The notes under the pieces were generated by a model, which was not told the origin of the DNA, made no database searches, and worked only from the letters and a program-made list of their open reading frames with translations. The position numbers were made by a program, and so were the translations under genes. Shown piece by piece: positions 1 to 9,673 of a DNA stretch of 64,000 bases; position 1 is the stretch's first letter, and each line of letters starts with the position of its first letter. The stretch spans positions 62,001-126,000 of the forward strand of contig NZ_WEZQ01000019.1 of the NCBI RefSeq assembly GCF_009864005.1, written 5' to 3'. Source of the stretch: Furfurilactobacillus milii (GTDB lineage Bacteria > Bacillota > Bacilli > Lactobacillales > Lactobacillaceae).

Positions 1-97
1 AACTATCCCTAGAAACGCTGATTTGACGGCATTTATCGCACATGAAAACGCCGTGAAGCATCAAATAATGATACTCGCAGCGCATTTCTTTACTAAT

Positions 98-652
98 TCA
101 TTCCTTTTCTCGATACTCGGGTCCAAGTGTTTTTGGTTCTTGGCCCAAACGAAGGGCCTGATTATGAACGAGGCGCCGCCGCCCATTTTGTTTGGACCAA
201 CGATCCATGATTGCCGCAATCAGCAAGCAGACAGGTTCGGCCGAATGGTTAGCTACACTGAGTTGATCATAGCCACCGTCTGAACCGTCAACTGGGCGCA
301 TACTGGCAATAATATGGGTGCCATGGTAGATTTTGTATTTTCCAGACATGAGGTTACCCATAACGACCCAGTTAAGACCGTGAATATAAATAACCTCGCG
401 CCAAAAACCAAATGTGCGTCGAACCGAGCCAACTTCTTTACCATTAAAGTAAATTGCAAACTTTGGCATAATGCCTAAAGAGAGTTGTTTTGCTTCCGCC
501 AGAGCTTCACCTGAGGCAGAAGAAGCAATTAATTGTGCCCGTGACCAGCCGAACTGACCGGAGATTAGGTAGAGTGTTTGTCGATGAACATCTAATACGG
601 GGCGGACACCGTTTAAAACGCCCGGGGTTTGTCTAATGTATAACTGACGCAT
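98..652 (-). CDS. LURP-one-related (YxjI/Tubby-C2-like) protein
   Basis: A 184-residue protein that resembles the LURP-one-related/YxjI group. It is mostly short beta-strand-forming segments, such as YLISGQFGWSRAQLIAS and IYFNGKEVGSVRRTF, with no signal peptide or membrane segment. Family members fold as a 12-stranded barrel around a central helix, like Tubby C-terminal domains; their biochemical role in bacteria is not settled. The ATG start is preceded by GGAG on the minus strand. It is transcribed away from ung, and its 3-prime end is close to the window edge. The family assignment rests on overall pattern rather than a catalytic motif. Confidence 0.7.
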   Translation of the reverse strand: MRQLYIRQTPGVLNGVRPVLDVHRQTLYLISGQFGWSRAQLIASSASGEALAEAKQLSLGIMPKFAIYFNGKEVGSVRRTFGFWREVIYIHGLNWVVMGNLMSGKYKIYHGTHIIASMRPVDGSDGGYDQLSVANHSAEPVCLLIAAIMDRWSKQNGRRRLVHNQALRLGQEPKTLGPEYREKE

Positions 653-841
653 GATTAGTCTCCATTATAAGGACGAGTGATTTAGTAAACTGTTGTCTAC
701 GTTTGATTGTAACACGGTCAACGCTCTGAACCGCGGGAAACTCGTTGTTTCTCTCGACTAACTTTTAGATCGATGAAGACAGTTAGTTGATAATGTATTT
801 TACGCTAGAGGTCTGCTACAATAAACGTTGAGGTGCAGGGA

Positions 842-1546
842 ATGAAACCGTTTATTCATAATGACTGGTGGGATATTTTACAGCCTGAATTTGAACAGGC
901 TTACTACCAAGAATTACACAACTTTTTGAAACAGGAATATCGCACGCAAACGATTTATCCTGAGATGAACCACATCTTCACGGCTTTCGAATGGACGCCG
1001 TTTCAAGATGTTAAAGTGGTTATTTTAGGCCAGGATCCGTATCATGGACCGCATCAGGCATTTGGTCTGAGTTTTGCTGTGATGCCCGGTGTGCAAGTGC
1101 CACCGTCGCTTCAAAATATTTATAAGGAATTGCAGGATGACCTTGGGATTGCGCCAGTGAATCACGGTTTTCTAAAATCATGGGCTCAGCAGGGCGTGTT
1201 GCTACTCAACTCCGTTCTGACGGTTCGGGATGGCAGGGCATTCTCTCATGCTGGTAAAGGCTGGGAGCGCCTGACCGATACGGCCATCAAACGATTGTCG
1301 GAACGTGAGACACCGGTTGTCTTCATTCTTTGGGGTCGTGCTGCTCGAGACAAGATTAAACTGATTGATACGCATACTAACATTGTGTTGCAGTCAGCAC
1401 ATCCGAGTCCACTCTCTGCATATCGTGGCTTTTTTGGTTCCAAACCGTTTTCGAAAACAAATGAGGCGTTGGTTGCGATGGGGGAAGCCCCCATTAATTG
1501 GCAATTGCCAGCTTCAGTTTCGATGGCGGATTTAAAAAATGGGTAA
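842..1546 (+). CDS. ung: Uracil-DNA glycosylase
   Basis: Family 1 uracil-DNA glycosylase, which removes uracil from DNA as the first step of base excision repair in the cytoplasm. The catalytic water-activating motif GQDPYHG lies near residues 63-69, followed by the uracil-pocket segment AFGLSF, the LLLNSVLTV strand and the DNA-intercalating loop [14 protein letters not shown]. The length of 234 residues is normal. I chose ATG 842 over the in-frame GTG at 833 because TTGAGG at 828-833 sits at good distance from the ATG and overlaps that GTG. pta follows 28 bases downstream, so the two are probably co-transcribed, as in many lactobacilli. Confidence 0.97.
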   Translation: MKPFIHNDWWDILQPEFEQAYYQELHNFLKQEYRTQTIYPEMNHIFTAFEWTPFQDVKVVILGQDPYHGPHQAFGLSFAVMPGVQVPPSLQNIYKELQDDLGIAPVNHGFLKSWAQQGVLLLNSVLTVRDGRAFSHAGKGWERLTDTAIKRLSERETPVVFILWGRAARDKIKLIDTHTNIVLQSAHPSPLSAYRGFFGSKPFSKTNEALVAMGEAPINWQLPASVSMADLKNG

Positions 1547-1574
1547 TTAGACTAAATTATTGGAGGAATCACGC

Positions 1575-2552
1575 ATGGATTTATTTGATAGTTTAAAGGA
1601 TAAAATTGGTGGTCAAGACAAAACCATTGTCTTTCCAGAAGGTCAGGATCCGCGGATCTTGGGTGCTGCGATTCGGTTGGCCAAGGATGGCTTGGTAAAG
1701 CCAATTATTTTGGGACACGAGGCTGATATCGAAAAGACCGCAGCTGACAACAACTTGGATGCCAGCGGCGTATTATTGATTGACCCAGAAACATATCCTG
1801 AAGATAAGAAAAAGGACATGCTTGATGCCCTCGCTGAGCGTCGTGCTGGTAAGAACACGCGCGAACAGTTGGCAGATTGGTTAAAGGATGTTAATTACTT
1901 CGGCACGATGCTGGTTTATATGGACCAAGCTGATGGGATGGTTTCCGGGGCTGTTCACCCAACTGGTGATACGGTTCGCCCAGCACTTCAAATCATTAAA
2001 ACTAAGCCAGGTGTCAAACGAATTTCCGGTGCGTTTGTGATGCAAAAGGGTGACGAACGTTATGTCTTTGCCGATTGTGCCATTAACATCGAATTAGACG
2101 CTGCTGGCATGGCTGAAGTTGCTATTGAATCGGCCCACACGGCGAAGGTTTTTGATATCGATCCAAAGGTTGCTATGTTGAGTTTCTCAACCAAGGGTTC
2201 CGCTAAGGGCGACATGGTGACTAAGGTTCAAGAAGCTACTAAGTTAGCCAACGAACAGGCGCCTGATTTAGCACTGGATGGTGAATTACAATTCGATGCT
2301 GCGTTTGTACCAACGGTCGGCGCGGCCAAAGCACCTGGCTCAAAAGTTGCTGGTCACGCAAATGTGTTTGTCTTCCCAGAACTACAATCTGGCAATATTG
2401 GCTATAAGATTGCCCAACGCTTTGGCGGTTTCGAAGCAATCGGCCCAATCCTACAGGGTTTGAACAAACCGGTATCTGATCTTTCTCGTGGCTGTAACGA
2501 AGAAGATGTTTATAAGGTTGCAATCATCACCGCTGCACAATCCGTTAAGTAG
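1575..2552 (+). CDS. pta: Phosphate acetyltransferase
   Basis: Phosphotransacetylase, interconverting acetyl-CoA plus phosphate and acetyl phosphate plus CoA; in lactobacilli it links pyruvate breakdown to acetate and ATP. The 325-residue protein is the short single-domain form, with the family signatures GMVSGAVHPTGDTVRPALQ and the C-terminal NVFVFPELQSGNIGYK. The ATG at 1575 is set by GGAGGA at 1562-1567; an upstream in-frame TTG overlaps that ribosome site and is rejected. It sits between ung and tsaE in the same direction. Confidence 0.97.
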   Translation: MDLFDSLKDKIGGQDKTIVFPEGQDPRILGAAIRLAKDGLVKPIILGHEADIEKTAADNNLDASGVLLIDPETYPEDKKKDMLDALAERRAGKNTREQLADWLKDVNYFGTMLVYMDQADGMVSGAVHPTGDTVRPALQIIKTKPGVKRISGAFVMQKGDERYVFADCAINIELDAAGMAEVAIESAHTAKVFDIDPKVAMLSFSTKGSAKGDMVTKVQEATKLANEQAPDLALDGELQFDAAFVPTVGAAKAPGSKVAGHANVFVFPELQSGNIGYKIAQRFGGFEAIGPILQGLNKPVSDLSRGCNEEDVYKVAIITAAQSVK

Positions 2553-2651
2553 TTAGATAAGGTCACAATTAATCGCGATTCCACTTGTTTTGGGATGGCG
2601 ATTTTTATTCAAAGAATGACGTGTTAAGTACGTTTGAGGAGTGGATCACAC

Positions 2652-3125
2652 ATGTTTTCAATCACCACGAAGACTGACGAAGAAACACAGGCTATTGGGC
2701 GACACCTTGCAGAGCTGGTGTCTGCGGGCGATGTTATTTTATTAGATGGCGATCTTGGTGCTGGTAAGACGACCCTGACTAAGGGCTTGGCGGCCGGTTT
2801 AGGCATTCACAGGTATGTTAAAAGCCCTACGTTTACCATCATTCGTGAGTACAAAGAAGGCCGTTTGCCACTGTATCACATGGATGTATACCGACTGGAA
2901 AATGGCGGTGGTGATGATTTGGGCCTCGATGAATATTTTAATGGACAAGGTGTCAGTGTCGTTGAGTGGTCACAGTTTGTTAAGGGTGAGTTGCCAGCTG
3001 AACGGTTAACGATTCATTTACACCGTGATGAAAGTAATATTGATCGACGCACTTTAACGTTTGATCCACAAGGTGAACACTATCAAAAAATGACTGATAA
3101 ATTGGAGGCACAATACGATGAGTGA
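2652..3125 (+). CDS. tsaE: tRNA threonylcarbamoyladenosine biosynthesis ATPase TsaE
   Basis: TsaE (YjeE) is the ATPase that works with TsaB and TsaD to place the threonylcarbamoyl group on A37 of tRNAs reading ANN codons. The P-loop GDLGAGKTT lies near residues 33-41, with SPTFTIIREY and the YHMDVYRLE segment typical of the family. The partner that makes threonylcarbamoyl-AMP, TsaC, is encoded at 54339. ATG 2652 follows TTGAGGAG at proper spacing. The 3-prime end overlaps the next gene by 8 bases, implying translational coupling. Confidence 0.95.
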   Translation: MFSITTKTDEETQAIGRHLAELVSAGDVILLDGDLGAGKTTLTKGLAAGLGIHRYVKSPTFTIIREYKEGRLPLYHMDVYRLENGGGDDLGLDEYFNGQGVSVVEWSQFVKGELPAERLTIHLHRDESNIDRRTLTFDPQGEHYQKMTDKLEAQYDE

Positions 3126-3636
3126 ACCGACTGTAGACATTCGGCCTGTTACTGAAAATGATGCAGCAGACCTGCTAACCCTATTGGAAGATTTAAAAAA
3201 AGAATCTACCACATTCACTGCTGATCCTGCTTTGGCACATTTGTCTGTTGAAGAGGAAGCCGCTCAATTACGGGTGATGATCAGTTCACCCCAAAATCAT
3301 CTGATGGTAGCGGATTATGGTGGTCAGTTAATTGGCGTTGCCAGTATCATTGCTAAAAACGAAACCGTTGGCGAAATCGGAGTAGCCATCTTAAAGTCGT
3401 ATTGGAATGAGGGGCTGGGATCGGCCCTCATGGAAGAGATGCTCTATTGGGCGAAAACGACCAGTTCACTGACAAACATTGTTTTAACCGTCCAGCTGGA
3501 GAACACGTATGCCAAACGGCTATATCGCAATTTAGGGTTTAAGGTCACTCATTCCGATTCTGTTGTGAATGCTGTCGGGGATGAGGTGCCTGCCCAGCAA
3601 ATGACGTTAACCGTTCATCATGGGCATCAGGCGTAA
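3118..3636 (+). CDS. GNAT-family N-acetyltransferase
   Basis: A 172-residue GNAT acetyltransferase. The acetyl-CoA-binding region is visible as VGEIGVAILKSYWNEGLGSALMEEM (pyrophosphate loop WNEGLGSA), followed by ENTYAKRLYRNLGFK, the usual motif B. The substrate is unknown. It overlaps tsaE by 8 bases and closes the ung-pta-tsaE run; a GNAT gene next to tsaE often suggests ribosomal-protein or small-molecule acetylation, but nothing in the sequence decides it. A strong bidirectional terminator follows. Confidence 0.88.
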   Translation: MSEPTVDIRPVTENDAADLLTLLEDLKKESTTFTADPALAHLSVEEEAAQLRVMISSPQNHLMVADYGGQLIGVASIIAKNETVGEIGVAILKSYWNEGLGSALMEEMLYWAKTTSSLTNIVLTVQLENTYAKRLYRNLGFKVTHSDSVVNAVGDEVPAQQMTLTVHHGHQA

Positions 3637-3714
3637 CTCGTATATGAATGTCACTGAGGTCAGGCTTGATCGGCAACGTTGCTAGTATTAATTCTGTCCA
3701 AATGCACTAGCAAA

Positions 3715-3769
3715 AATAAAAATCGTTTCGTCAACAGATACAAAATCTGATGGCGAAACGATTTTTATT
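3715..3769. terminator. Bidirectional Rho-independent terminator
   Basis: Perfect 16-base inverted repeat, AATAAAAATCGTTTCG at 3715-3730 against 3754-3769, with A- and T-rich outer arms. It lies between convergent genes (GNAT on plus, exonuclease on minus) and can stop both transcripts. Confidence 0.9.
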
Positions 3770-3800
3770 GTCTATGATAGGTTACGGGAATCAAGACAAG

Positions 3801-4334
3801 TTATTGTAATTTTACAAATGGCTTGATCGCGGAAGCACCAAACTGTTGATCTTGGTAGATTAAAATGTTGGCGCAAGCTAAACTATCATCTAGTGCATTG
3901 TGATGGTGTTCCAAATTAACGTGGAGCCGTTCACTGACAGTATTAAGCTTGTGGTTTGGAAATTCTGGGAAAAAGCGACGGCTTGTTTTGACCGTGTCTA
4001 AGGTCAAGTAGTGGACTGGTGCCAGATCATAATGAGCTAACGTGCTTTTTAATACGCCATTATCAAATGGGGCATTGTGAGCCACGACAAGTTGGTTGTT
4101 TGTATAAAACTGATTAATGTGCGGCCAGATTTCTGGGAAGGTTGGCGCGTCCGCGACATCACTCGCATGGATGCCATGAATCTGCGTATTGCGCCAAGAG
4201 AATTCTGTATCGGGTTTAATCAGCGTATAAAATTCATCGACGACCTTGTTTTGTCTGACGATGGTCAGTGCCAATGAACACGCACTGTGGCGTTTGGCAC
4301 TAGCAGTTTCAAAATCCATTGCGACAAAATTCAC
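3801..4334 (-). CDS. DnaQ-like 3-prime to 5-prime exonuclease (DEDDh)
   Basis: A 177-residue exonuclease of the DEDDh superfamily, related to the proofreading domain of DNA polymerases. The metal ligands are visible: D7 and E9 in FVAMDFETA, the AHNAPFDNGVL motif near residue 85 and the HHNALDDSLA motif near residue 140. It lacks polymerase or helicase domains and is therefore a stand-alone nuclease, probably acting in DNA repair or RNA maturation. The start is GTG at 4334, with GGAGG 11 bases upstream. exoA lies immediately upstream on the same strand, a DNA-repair neighbourhood. Confidence 0.88.
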   Translation of the reverse strand: MNFVAMDFETASAKRHSACSLALTIVRQNKVVDEFYTLIKPDTEFSWRNTQIHGIHASDVADAPTFPEIWPHINQFYTNNQLVVAHNAPFDNGVLKSTLAHYDLAPVHYLTLDTVKTSRRFFPEFPNHKLNTVSERLHVNLEHHHNALDDSLACANILIYQDQQFGASAIKPFVKLQ

Positions 4335-4464
4335 GACGCTGTGACCTCCTTAATCATTAGGTAACGTTAAACTTAAATTTATTATGTCAGTCTAAGGCCT
4401 TCACGTTTAAATGTAAAGAAATCTGTTAACGGGTTTAGGCAGGGTGCTGATTAACGAACTGGGA

Positions 4465-5226
4465 TCAGTTCAACACTTCTGTTTCTAAAGCAACTGGACA
4501 GTGATCAGAGCCAAGCACATCATTAAGGATTTTAGCATCGGTGACTTTAGCCATCAAAGGCGTTGATACAACGAAGTAGTCAATTCGCCATCCTGCGTTG
4601 TTTTTACGAGCGTTAAAACGATAACTCCACCATGAATATTGGCCGGTTAGGTCGGGATAGAAGTGCCGGAAACTATCTGTAAAGCCGGTGCCCAGTAAGG
4701 CTGTGAAATTGTCACGTTCAGTATCTGTAAAGCCGGCATGCTGACGGTTGGTCTTGGGATTCTTGAGGTCGATTTCCTCATGAGCGACGTTTAAATCACC
4801 GCAGAAAATGACGGGTTTCTTAGTTGCTAATTCATTTACATAAGCAGAAAAGGCTGCGTCCCAGCCGTCACGGTAGTCTAGCCGCTTAAGCTCTTGACCA
4901 GAGTTAGGTGTGTAACTTGTGAGCAGGTAGTACGTTTGGTATTCTAGCGTAATCACGCGACCTTCGTGATCATATTCATCGACGCCAATGCCGTAGGTGA
5001 CGTCCACCGGTTCATGTTTGGTAAAGATGGCTGTGCCTGAGTAGCCTGGACGATCGGCATAATTCCAGTACTGATGGTATCCGGGCAGGTTGACCGTCGC
5101 TTGACCCTCGTGCATCTTGGTTTCTTGAATACAAATAGCATCGGCATCTAAATCCATCGCCGTTTGTTCAAAGCCTTTTTTTAAAACTGCTCGTAATCCG
5201 TTAACATTCCATGATACAAATTTCAT
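4465..5226 (-). CDS. exoA: Exodeoxyribonuclease III / AP endonuclease
   Basis: Class II AP endonuclease of the ExoIII family, cutting DNA at abasic sites left by glycosylases such as Ung. The 253-residue protein opens with the diagnostic MKFVSWNVNGLRA, then CIQETKMHEG with the metal-binding Glu, CGDLNVAHEEID with the catalytic Asp-Asn pair, and LGSDHCPVALE with the Asp-His dyad. The start ATG at 5226 is fixed by GGAGGA on the minus strand at 5238-5233; a longer in-frame extension upstream is not supported. It is a monocistronic or two-gene unit with the downstream exonuclease. Confidence 0.95.
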   Translation of the reverse strand: MKFVSWNVNGLRAVLKKGFEQTAMDLDADAICIQETKMHEGQATVNLPGYHQYWNYADRPGYSGTAIFTKHEPVDVTYGIGVDEYDHEGRVITLEYQTYYLLTSYTPNSGQELKRLDYRDGWDAAFSAYVNELATKKPVIFCGDLNVAHEEIDLKNPKTNRQHAGFTDTERDNFTALLGTGFTDSFRHFYPDLTGQYSWWSYRFNARKNNAGWRIDYFVVSTPLMAKVTDAKILNDVLGSDHCPVALETEVLN

Positions 5227-5360
5227 GATGCTATCCTCCAAGAATTTTGTGTGAGCGGCGTTGTCCACCGGTGGTCGCGCTATGTAGTTTAACAAATTGA
5301 TTTTACCACAGCCATAAAAATGAAGTCTTTAATAAGGAAAACTGGTTTGAACTCAAATCG

Positions 5361-5369
5361 TGGTAAAAT
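5361..5369 (+). promoter_or_regulatory. Extended -10 promoter of murB
   Basis: TGGTAAAAT at 5361-5369 fits an extended -10 element. No good -35 is seen. It predicts a leader of roughly 85 bases before murB that contains the small hairpin GTGGC-aacca-GCCAC near 5400. Confidence 0.45.
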
Positions 5370-5459
5370 AGGACGAGGTTTACGGGCACCAGCTAATTGT
5401 GGCAACCAGCCACTTTATTGCGAAGTGAAACCGAAACGGTTAATTAATGAAGAAAGTAA

Positions 5460-6371
5460 ATGGGTGACATCATGCAACAGGTTGATTTAAAAACTGTTTT
5501 TGCGTCCAGCAAGGTGATGCAAAACGAACCATTGGGGAATTACACAAATACGAAAACAGGCGGGCCAGCTGACTGGCTCGCATTTCCTGAGTCGCGCGCT
5601 GAAGTGGCTAAGTTTGTTGATTTTGCCAGACTTCACGAGATGCCAGTAACGGTCATCGGCAATGCTAGTAACTTGATTGTTCGTGATGGTGGCATTCGTG
5701 GATTGGTACTTATTCTGACCCAAATGAAGACGATTACTGTGACGGGTAACACGGTCACTGCTGATGCTGGCGCAGCGTTAATTGATGCGACTGAGGTTGC
5801 TTATCAACATCACCTGACTGGTTTTGAGTTTGCAGCTGGCATTCCCGGCAGTGTTGGTGGGGCAGTTTTCATGAACGCCGGCGCATATGGTGGGGAAGTC
5901 AAGGACATTGTCAGTTCTGTTGATGTGCTGACGCGTGCTGGTGAGTTTGTGACGTATCCTGCTGAAGAAATGGCGTTTGGTTATCGACACAGTCTGGTTC
6001 AAACGACCGGCGATATTGTCGTCGGCGCCAGCTTTACCTTGGTGCCAGGCGAAGCAACGACAATTCGGGCAAAAATGGACGATTTGAATGCACGGCGGGC
6101 CGCCAAACAGCCACTGGAATTGCCTTCTTGCGGTTCCGTGTTCAAACGACCAGAGGGTTACTTTGCTGGCAAATTGATTACGGACAGCGAATTACGCGGC
6201 TATACATCTGGCGGTGCACAGGTTTCAACCAAGCACGCTGGTTTCATCGTGAATGTTGGTGAAGCGACGGCCACGGATTACCTAGCAGTTATTCACCATG
6301 TTCAAGAAACAGTCTATGCCAAGTTCGGTGTACATCTTGAAACAGAAGTTAGGATCATTGGTGACAACTAA
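5460..6371 (+). CDS. murB: UDP-N-acetylenolpyruvoylglucosamine reductase
   Basis: MurB reduces UDP-GlcNAc-enolpyruvate to UDP-N-acetylmuramic acid with NADPH and FAD, the second committed step of peptidoglycan synthesis. The FAD-binding PP-loop [15 protein letters not shown] lies near residue 63, the proton-donating serine is in SCGSVFKRP, and the C-terminal ETEVRII carries the conserved Glu. The length is 303 residues from ATG 5460 (GAAGAAAG upstream) or 299 from ATG 5472; the choice is uncertain. It is a single-gene unit ending in a terminator at 6476. Confidence 0.96.
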   Translation: MGDIMQQVDLKTVFASSKVMQNEPLGNYTNTKTGGPADWLAFPESRAEVAKFVDFARLHEMPVTVIGNASNLIVRDGGIRGLVLILTQMKTITVTGNTVTADAGAALIDATEVAYQHHLTGFEFAAGIPGSVGGAVFMNAGAYGGEVKDIVSSVDVLTRAGEFVTYPAEEMAFGYRHSLVQTTGDIVVGASFTLVPGEATTIRAKMDDLNARRAAKQPLELPSCGSVFKRPEGYFAGKLITDSELRGYTSGGAQVSTKHAGFIVNVGEATATDYLAVIHHVQETVYAKFGVHLETEVRIIGDN

Positions 6372-6475
6372 ATGTTTGCTGTTGGCTGAGCGTATTAACG
6401 TACTTGCTGACTTATTGAAATAGTTAATTAAACAAAGATGAGTTTTCAAACTTTAAATAATATTATTTTATCTGC

Positions 6476-6515
6476 TGACGCAGGCCAATCTGATTGGTCA
6501 TGCGTCAATTTTTTT
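6476..6515 (+). terminator. Rho-independent terminator of murB
   Basis: TGACGCA at 6476-6482 pairs with TGCGTCA at 6501-6507, with an inner CCAAT/ATTGG helix, followed by seven T at 6509-6515. Its 3-prime arm overlaps the promoter of the next gene. Confidence 0.8.
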
Positions 6516-6522
6516 GTATGAT
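6494..6522 (+). promoter_or_regulatory. Sigma-A promoter of the CPA1 antiporter gene
   Basis: TTGGTC at 6494-6499 and TATGAT at 6517-6522 are separated by 17 bases. The -35 box lies inside the terminator stem of murB and the T-tract is in the spacer. Confidence 0.65.
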
Positions 6523-6582
6523 AGAAGTAGATGCACGTTGAGTGTGGTGCCAATACGTGGCCACAGGAAGGGAGACAACAAC

Positions 6583-8730
6583 TTGAACATTATTGAAGCG
6601 GTGATCATTCTTGTCCTGCTAGTGCTGCTGTCAAACATACTGGGACACTACTTGGAGGCCATTCCGGTCAGCTTGATTCAAGTGACCTTGGGATTATTAT
6701 GGTCCGTTATTTTTCACATTACGATTCCACTCGAAACTGATTGGTTCTTACTATTATTTATCGCGCCACTACTATTTAATGATGGGCGACGTTTTCCCAA
6801 AAGTGAGTTGTGGACATTGCGGGGGCCAATTTTGGCAAACGCAGTCTTACTTGTGTTCCTAACCACGTTGCTAGGTGGCTGGTTATTTCACTTGCTCATT
6901 CCCGGTTTGCCGTTATCCGTGGGATTTGCGTTGGCCGCTATTTTGTCACCTACGGATCCCGTAGCCGTGACATCTATTGCTGAGCAGGTGAGTTTACCGT
7001 CCGCAATTATTCATCTGGTCAGTGGCGAAAGTTTGATCAATGATGCCAGCGGTCTGATTGGATTTAAATATGCGTTAGCAGCGGCCGTGACTGGAACCTT
7101 TTCACTCTGGTCTGCAGCTGGCGACTTTCTTTACACCAGTATTGCCGGTTTTGTGGTCGGTTTTGTCGTGATGACAGGATTGCAAATGTTGCGGGAGGTG
7201 TTGAGGCGCTCGGGAATCAATGATCCAGTGTTTAACACAGTGTTACAACTAGTGGGTCCTTTCGTGATCTACTTAGGTGCAGAAGCGATTCATGCTTCCG
7301 GTGTTATTGCCGTTGTCACGGCTGGCGTTTTAGCTCATGTTTCAGAAAACCGAATTGTTGAGGATTTACCGGAACAACGGCTTTTGATTGAGCGGACATG
7401 GGATATTGTGGTGTACGTGTTAAACGGGATTGTGTTCATTATTCTTGGGGATGAGTTGCCTAGCGCGACGAAGGCAACAATTGCTGACCCGGCAACAGGA
7501 ACGTGGCGTGCAATCGGCTATGTCATTGTGATTTGGCTCATTCTTTTTATTCTGCGAGCTGTTTGGATTTATGTTTATGGTACATTGAGTCGTTTAAGCA
7601 AAAACTGGCGTATTGAACATAAGAATACGGAGCCAGTTACGGTTAAAACAGCGATTGTTTCTGGTTTGACAGGTGTTCGTGGTGCAATTACGTTAGCGGG
7701 TGTGTTGACGATTCCGGCGACCATTAGTAATGGGGATGCCTTTCCGGAACGCTCATTAATTTTGTTTGTCGCTGCCGGTGTTATTGTGCTGAGTTTGGTC
7801 ATCGCGGCAGTGACATTGCCATTGATCAGTCGGCGTGGGGCCATGCTGTTGACCCGGGGTAGTCAGGTTGACACTTTGGAAGAATTGACTGCGCAAGAAG
7901 AGGCCGATGATGGTGAAACGGTGCCGTTAATGTCGGTAGATGAGGCAAAAACATACCTTTCTAAAACGGCAGTTAGAGTGCTGGAGTCACTGCGACGGCC
8001 TGAAAATCAACGGGCTGCGTATGACTTGATTCTCGATTATCAATTTATTATTCGACGGTTACAGATGCGAACGCAGCCTTCCGAAGATGTGAAAACAATG
8101 ATCGATTTTGAAGTTGATATTCGTCGAATTGCTTTGCAAGGTGAGTTGAAACGGCTACAAGAGTTACATGATGCTGGCTTAGTCAATATTTGGAATTTTC
8201 GTTATTACCGTCGCCAAATCAAGTGGCGGCTACGTAATGTGGATGCCCATCAGCGACGGGAAGCTTTACCCGCTTGGCGAACAGCTAGGCGTTTGATTCG
8301 ACATGGTTTACGGCGTCTACGAATTTTAATGACCGGCAATGATATGGTCACTTTTCGTCAGCAACGTCAGTTAGTTGAAACGGAAACTGCCAAGGCAGCG
8401 ATTGCCCGATTGTCGCGTTTCTTTAAAGTTCATAACGCCAAGAAAAACGCACAGCAACGACAAAGCGTTTACCATTTGATCGTCCACTACCGCTACCGGA
8501 TTGAACGGCGTCATCCTGTGACAAATGGCAGTGCTCGACAGCTCCAGTATGAGACTAATTTACGAGACTTGCGGGTGCGTGCACTGGCAGCGGAACGTTC
8601 AGCGGTGACAGAATTGTTGGATGCTGGGCGGATCAATGCTGTAATGGCAGCTAACCTGCGTCAATACGTTAATTACTCGGAAAATGTGCTGATGCTTGGT
8701 GAAGATTTACAAACGGAGGCAACAAGCTAG
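6583..8730 (+). CDS. CPA1-family Na+(K+)/H+ antiporter
   Basis: A 715-residue cation:proton antiporter of the CPA1 family in the cytoplasmic membrane. About twelve hydrophobic segments fill the first 420 residues, with LSPTDPVAV near 121-129 and GESLINDASG near 148-157, which holds the ion-binding Asp. The C-terminal 290 residues are hydrophilic, Arg-rich and helical, presumably a cytoplasmic regulatory domain. I use the TTG start at 6583, since GGAAGGGAG lies just upstream and the promoter -10 box lies at 6517-6522; a longer reading would begin at the promoter itself. A paralogue is encoded at 28812. The transported ion cannot be told from sequence. Confidence 0.9.
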   Translation: MNIIEAVIILVLLVLLSNILGHYLEAIPVSLIQVTLGLLWSVIFHITIPLETDWFLLLFIAPLLFNDGRRFPKSELWTLRGPILANAVLLVFLTTLLGGWLFHLLIPGLPLSVGFALAAILSPTDPVAVTSIAEQVSLPSAIIHLVSGESLINDASGLIGFKYALAAAVTGTFSLWSAAGDFLYTSIAGFVVGFVVMTGLQMLREVLRRSGINDPVFNTVLQLVGPFVIYLGAEAIHASGVIAVVTAGVLAHVSENRIVEDLPEQRLLIERTWDIVVYVLNGIVFIILGDELPSATKATIADPATGTWRAIGYVIVIWLILFILRAVWIYVYGTLSRLSKNWRIEHKNTEPVTVKTAIVSGLTGVRGAITLAGVLTIPATISNGDAFPERSLILFVAAGVIVLSLVIAAVTLPLISRRGAMLLTRGSQVDTLEELTAQEEADDGETVPLMSVDEAKTYLSKTAVRVLESLRRPENQRAAYDLILDYQFIIRRLQMRTQPSEDVKTMIDFEVDIRRIALQGELKRLQELHDAGLVNIWNFRYYRRQIKWRLRNVDAHQRREALPAWRTARRLIRHGLRRLRILMTGNDMVTFRQQRQLVETETAKAAIARLSRFFKVHNAKKNAQQRQSVYHLIVHYRYRIERRHPVTNGSARQLQYETNLRDLRVRALAAERSAVTELLDAGRINAVMAANLRQYVNYSENVLMLGEDLQTEATS

Positions 8731-8833
8731 CGGATTGGTTTGCACGATGGTAAATCTGCTATACTTAAATGAGCGATTTGTCGCGTAATGCGAAGATTGC
8801 ACGCCAATATTTGGCGATTTTAGGAGGAGTGTT

Positions 8834-9673
8834 ATGTTACTTAATCCTAGCAACTGGTTCACTTGGACGGCCGCAGCACGTTTGCTCGACATTCTAGTGA
8901 TTTGGTTTGTTATTTATGAGCTGATTATGCTATTACGAGGCACGCGAGCAGTGACGTTGTTCCGCGGGATCCTTGTGATTATCATTATTAAGATTGCTAG
9001 TTGGTATCTGGGCTTAGAGACAGTTTCCTGGGTCATGGACCAGATCATTAACTGGGGGGTTATTGCCCTAGTGATCATCTTCCAACCGGAAATTCGGCAA
9101 GGACTTGAACGTTTGGGCCGCGGCTCATTCATTCAACGAGGTCGGACGGCTCATGACGAAGAAGAAAAATTAATTGATGCGTTGGATAGAGCTATTCAAT
9201 ATATGAGCAAACGTCGAATCGGGGCGCTAATCTCTATTCAAATGGAAACTGGCTTGGAAGAGTACATTGAAACTGGGATTGATTTGGATGCGGACGTAAC
9301 CGGCGAGCTATTGATCAACATTTTCATCCCTAATACACCGTTGCATGATGGCGCGGTTATCATTAAGGATAATCGGATTGCTTCTGCTACCGCATATTTG
9401 CCGTTATCAGATAGTAATTTGATTCCTAAAGAGTTAGGGACACGTCATCGTGCTGCTGTGGGGATTAGCGAGGTAACGGATGCGTTGACCATCGTCGTTT
9501 CTGAGGAAACTGGCGAAGTGATGTTTACGCGGAATAATGAAATGATGCGTAATTTGACTCAGGAAGACTATTTAAATTACCTTCGCAAACAATTGATCCC
9601 GGCAGAGCCAGAACGTCACAATTGGTTCTTGGACATTGTTAACCGAATTTTTAGGGGAGGTGGCCATAAATGA
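8834..9673 (+). CDS. cdaA: Diadenylate cyclase CdaA
   Basis: Membrane-bound diadenylate cyclase that condenses two ATP into cyclic di-AMP, the messenger controlling potassium and osmolyte transport and wall homeostasis. Three hydrophobic segments occupy residues 1-85; the DAC domain follows, with DGA at 172-174 and RHR at 204-206, both required for catalysis. GGAGGAG precedes the ATG. Its stop overlaps the start of cdaR by 4 bases (ATGA), and glmM follows: the classic cdaA-cdaR-glmM operon, in which CdaR and GlmM modulate the cyclase. OpuC at 40374, with CBS domains, is a plausible c-di-AMP-responsive target. Confidence 0.97.
   Translation: MLLNPSNWFTWTAAARLLDILVIWFVIYELIMLLRGTRAVTLFRGILVIIIIKIASWYLGLETVSWVMDQIINWGVIALVIIFQPEIRQGLERLGRGSFIQRGRTAHDEEEKLIDALDRAIQYMSKRRIGALISIQMETGLEEYIETGIDLDADVTGELLINIFIPNTPLHDGAVIIKDNRIASATAYLPLSDSNLIPKELGTRHRAAVGISEVTDALTIVVSEETGEVMFTRNNEMMRNLTQEDYLNYLRKQLIPAEPERHNWFLDIVNRIFRGGGHK

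Noticed and set aside
23-283. An 86-codon plus-strand frame at the window start
   Set aside because: It is antisense to the LURP-one gene, has no ribosome site and no protein-like pattern.
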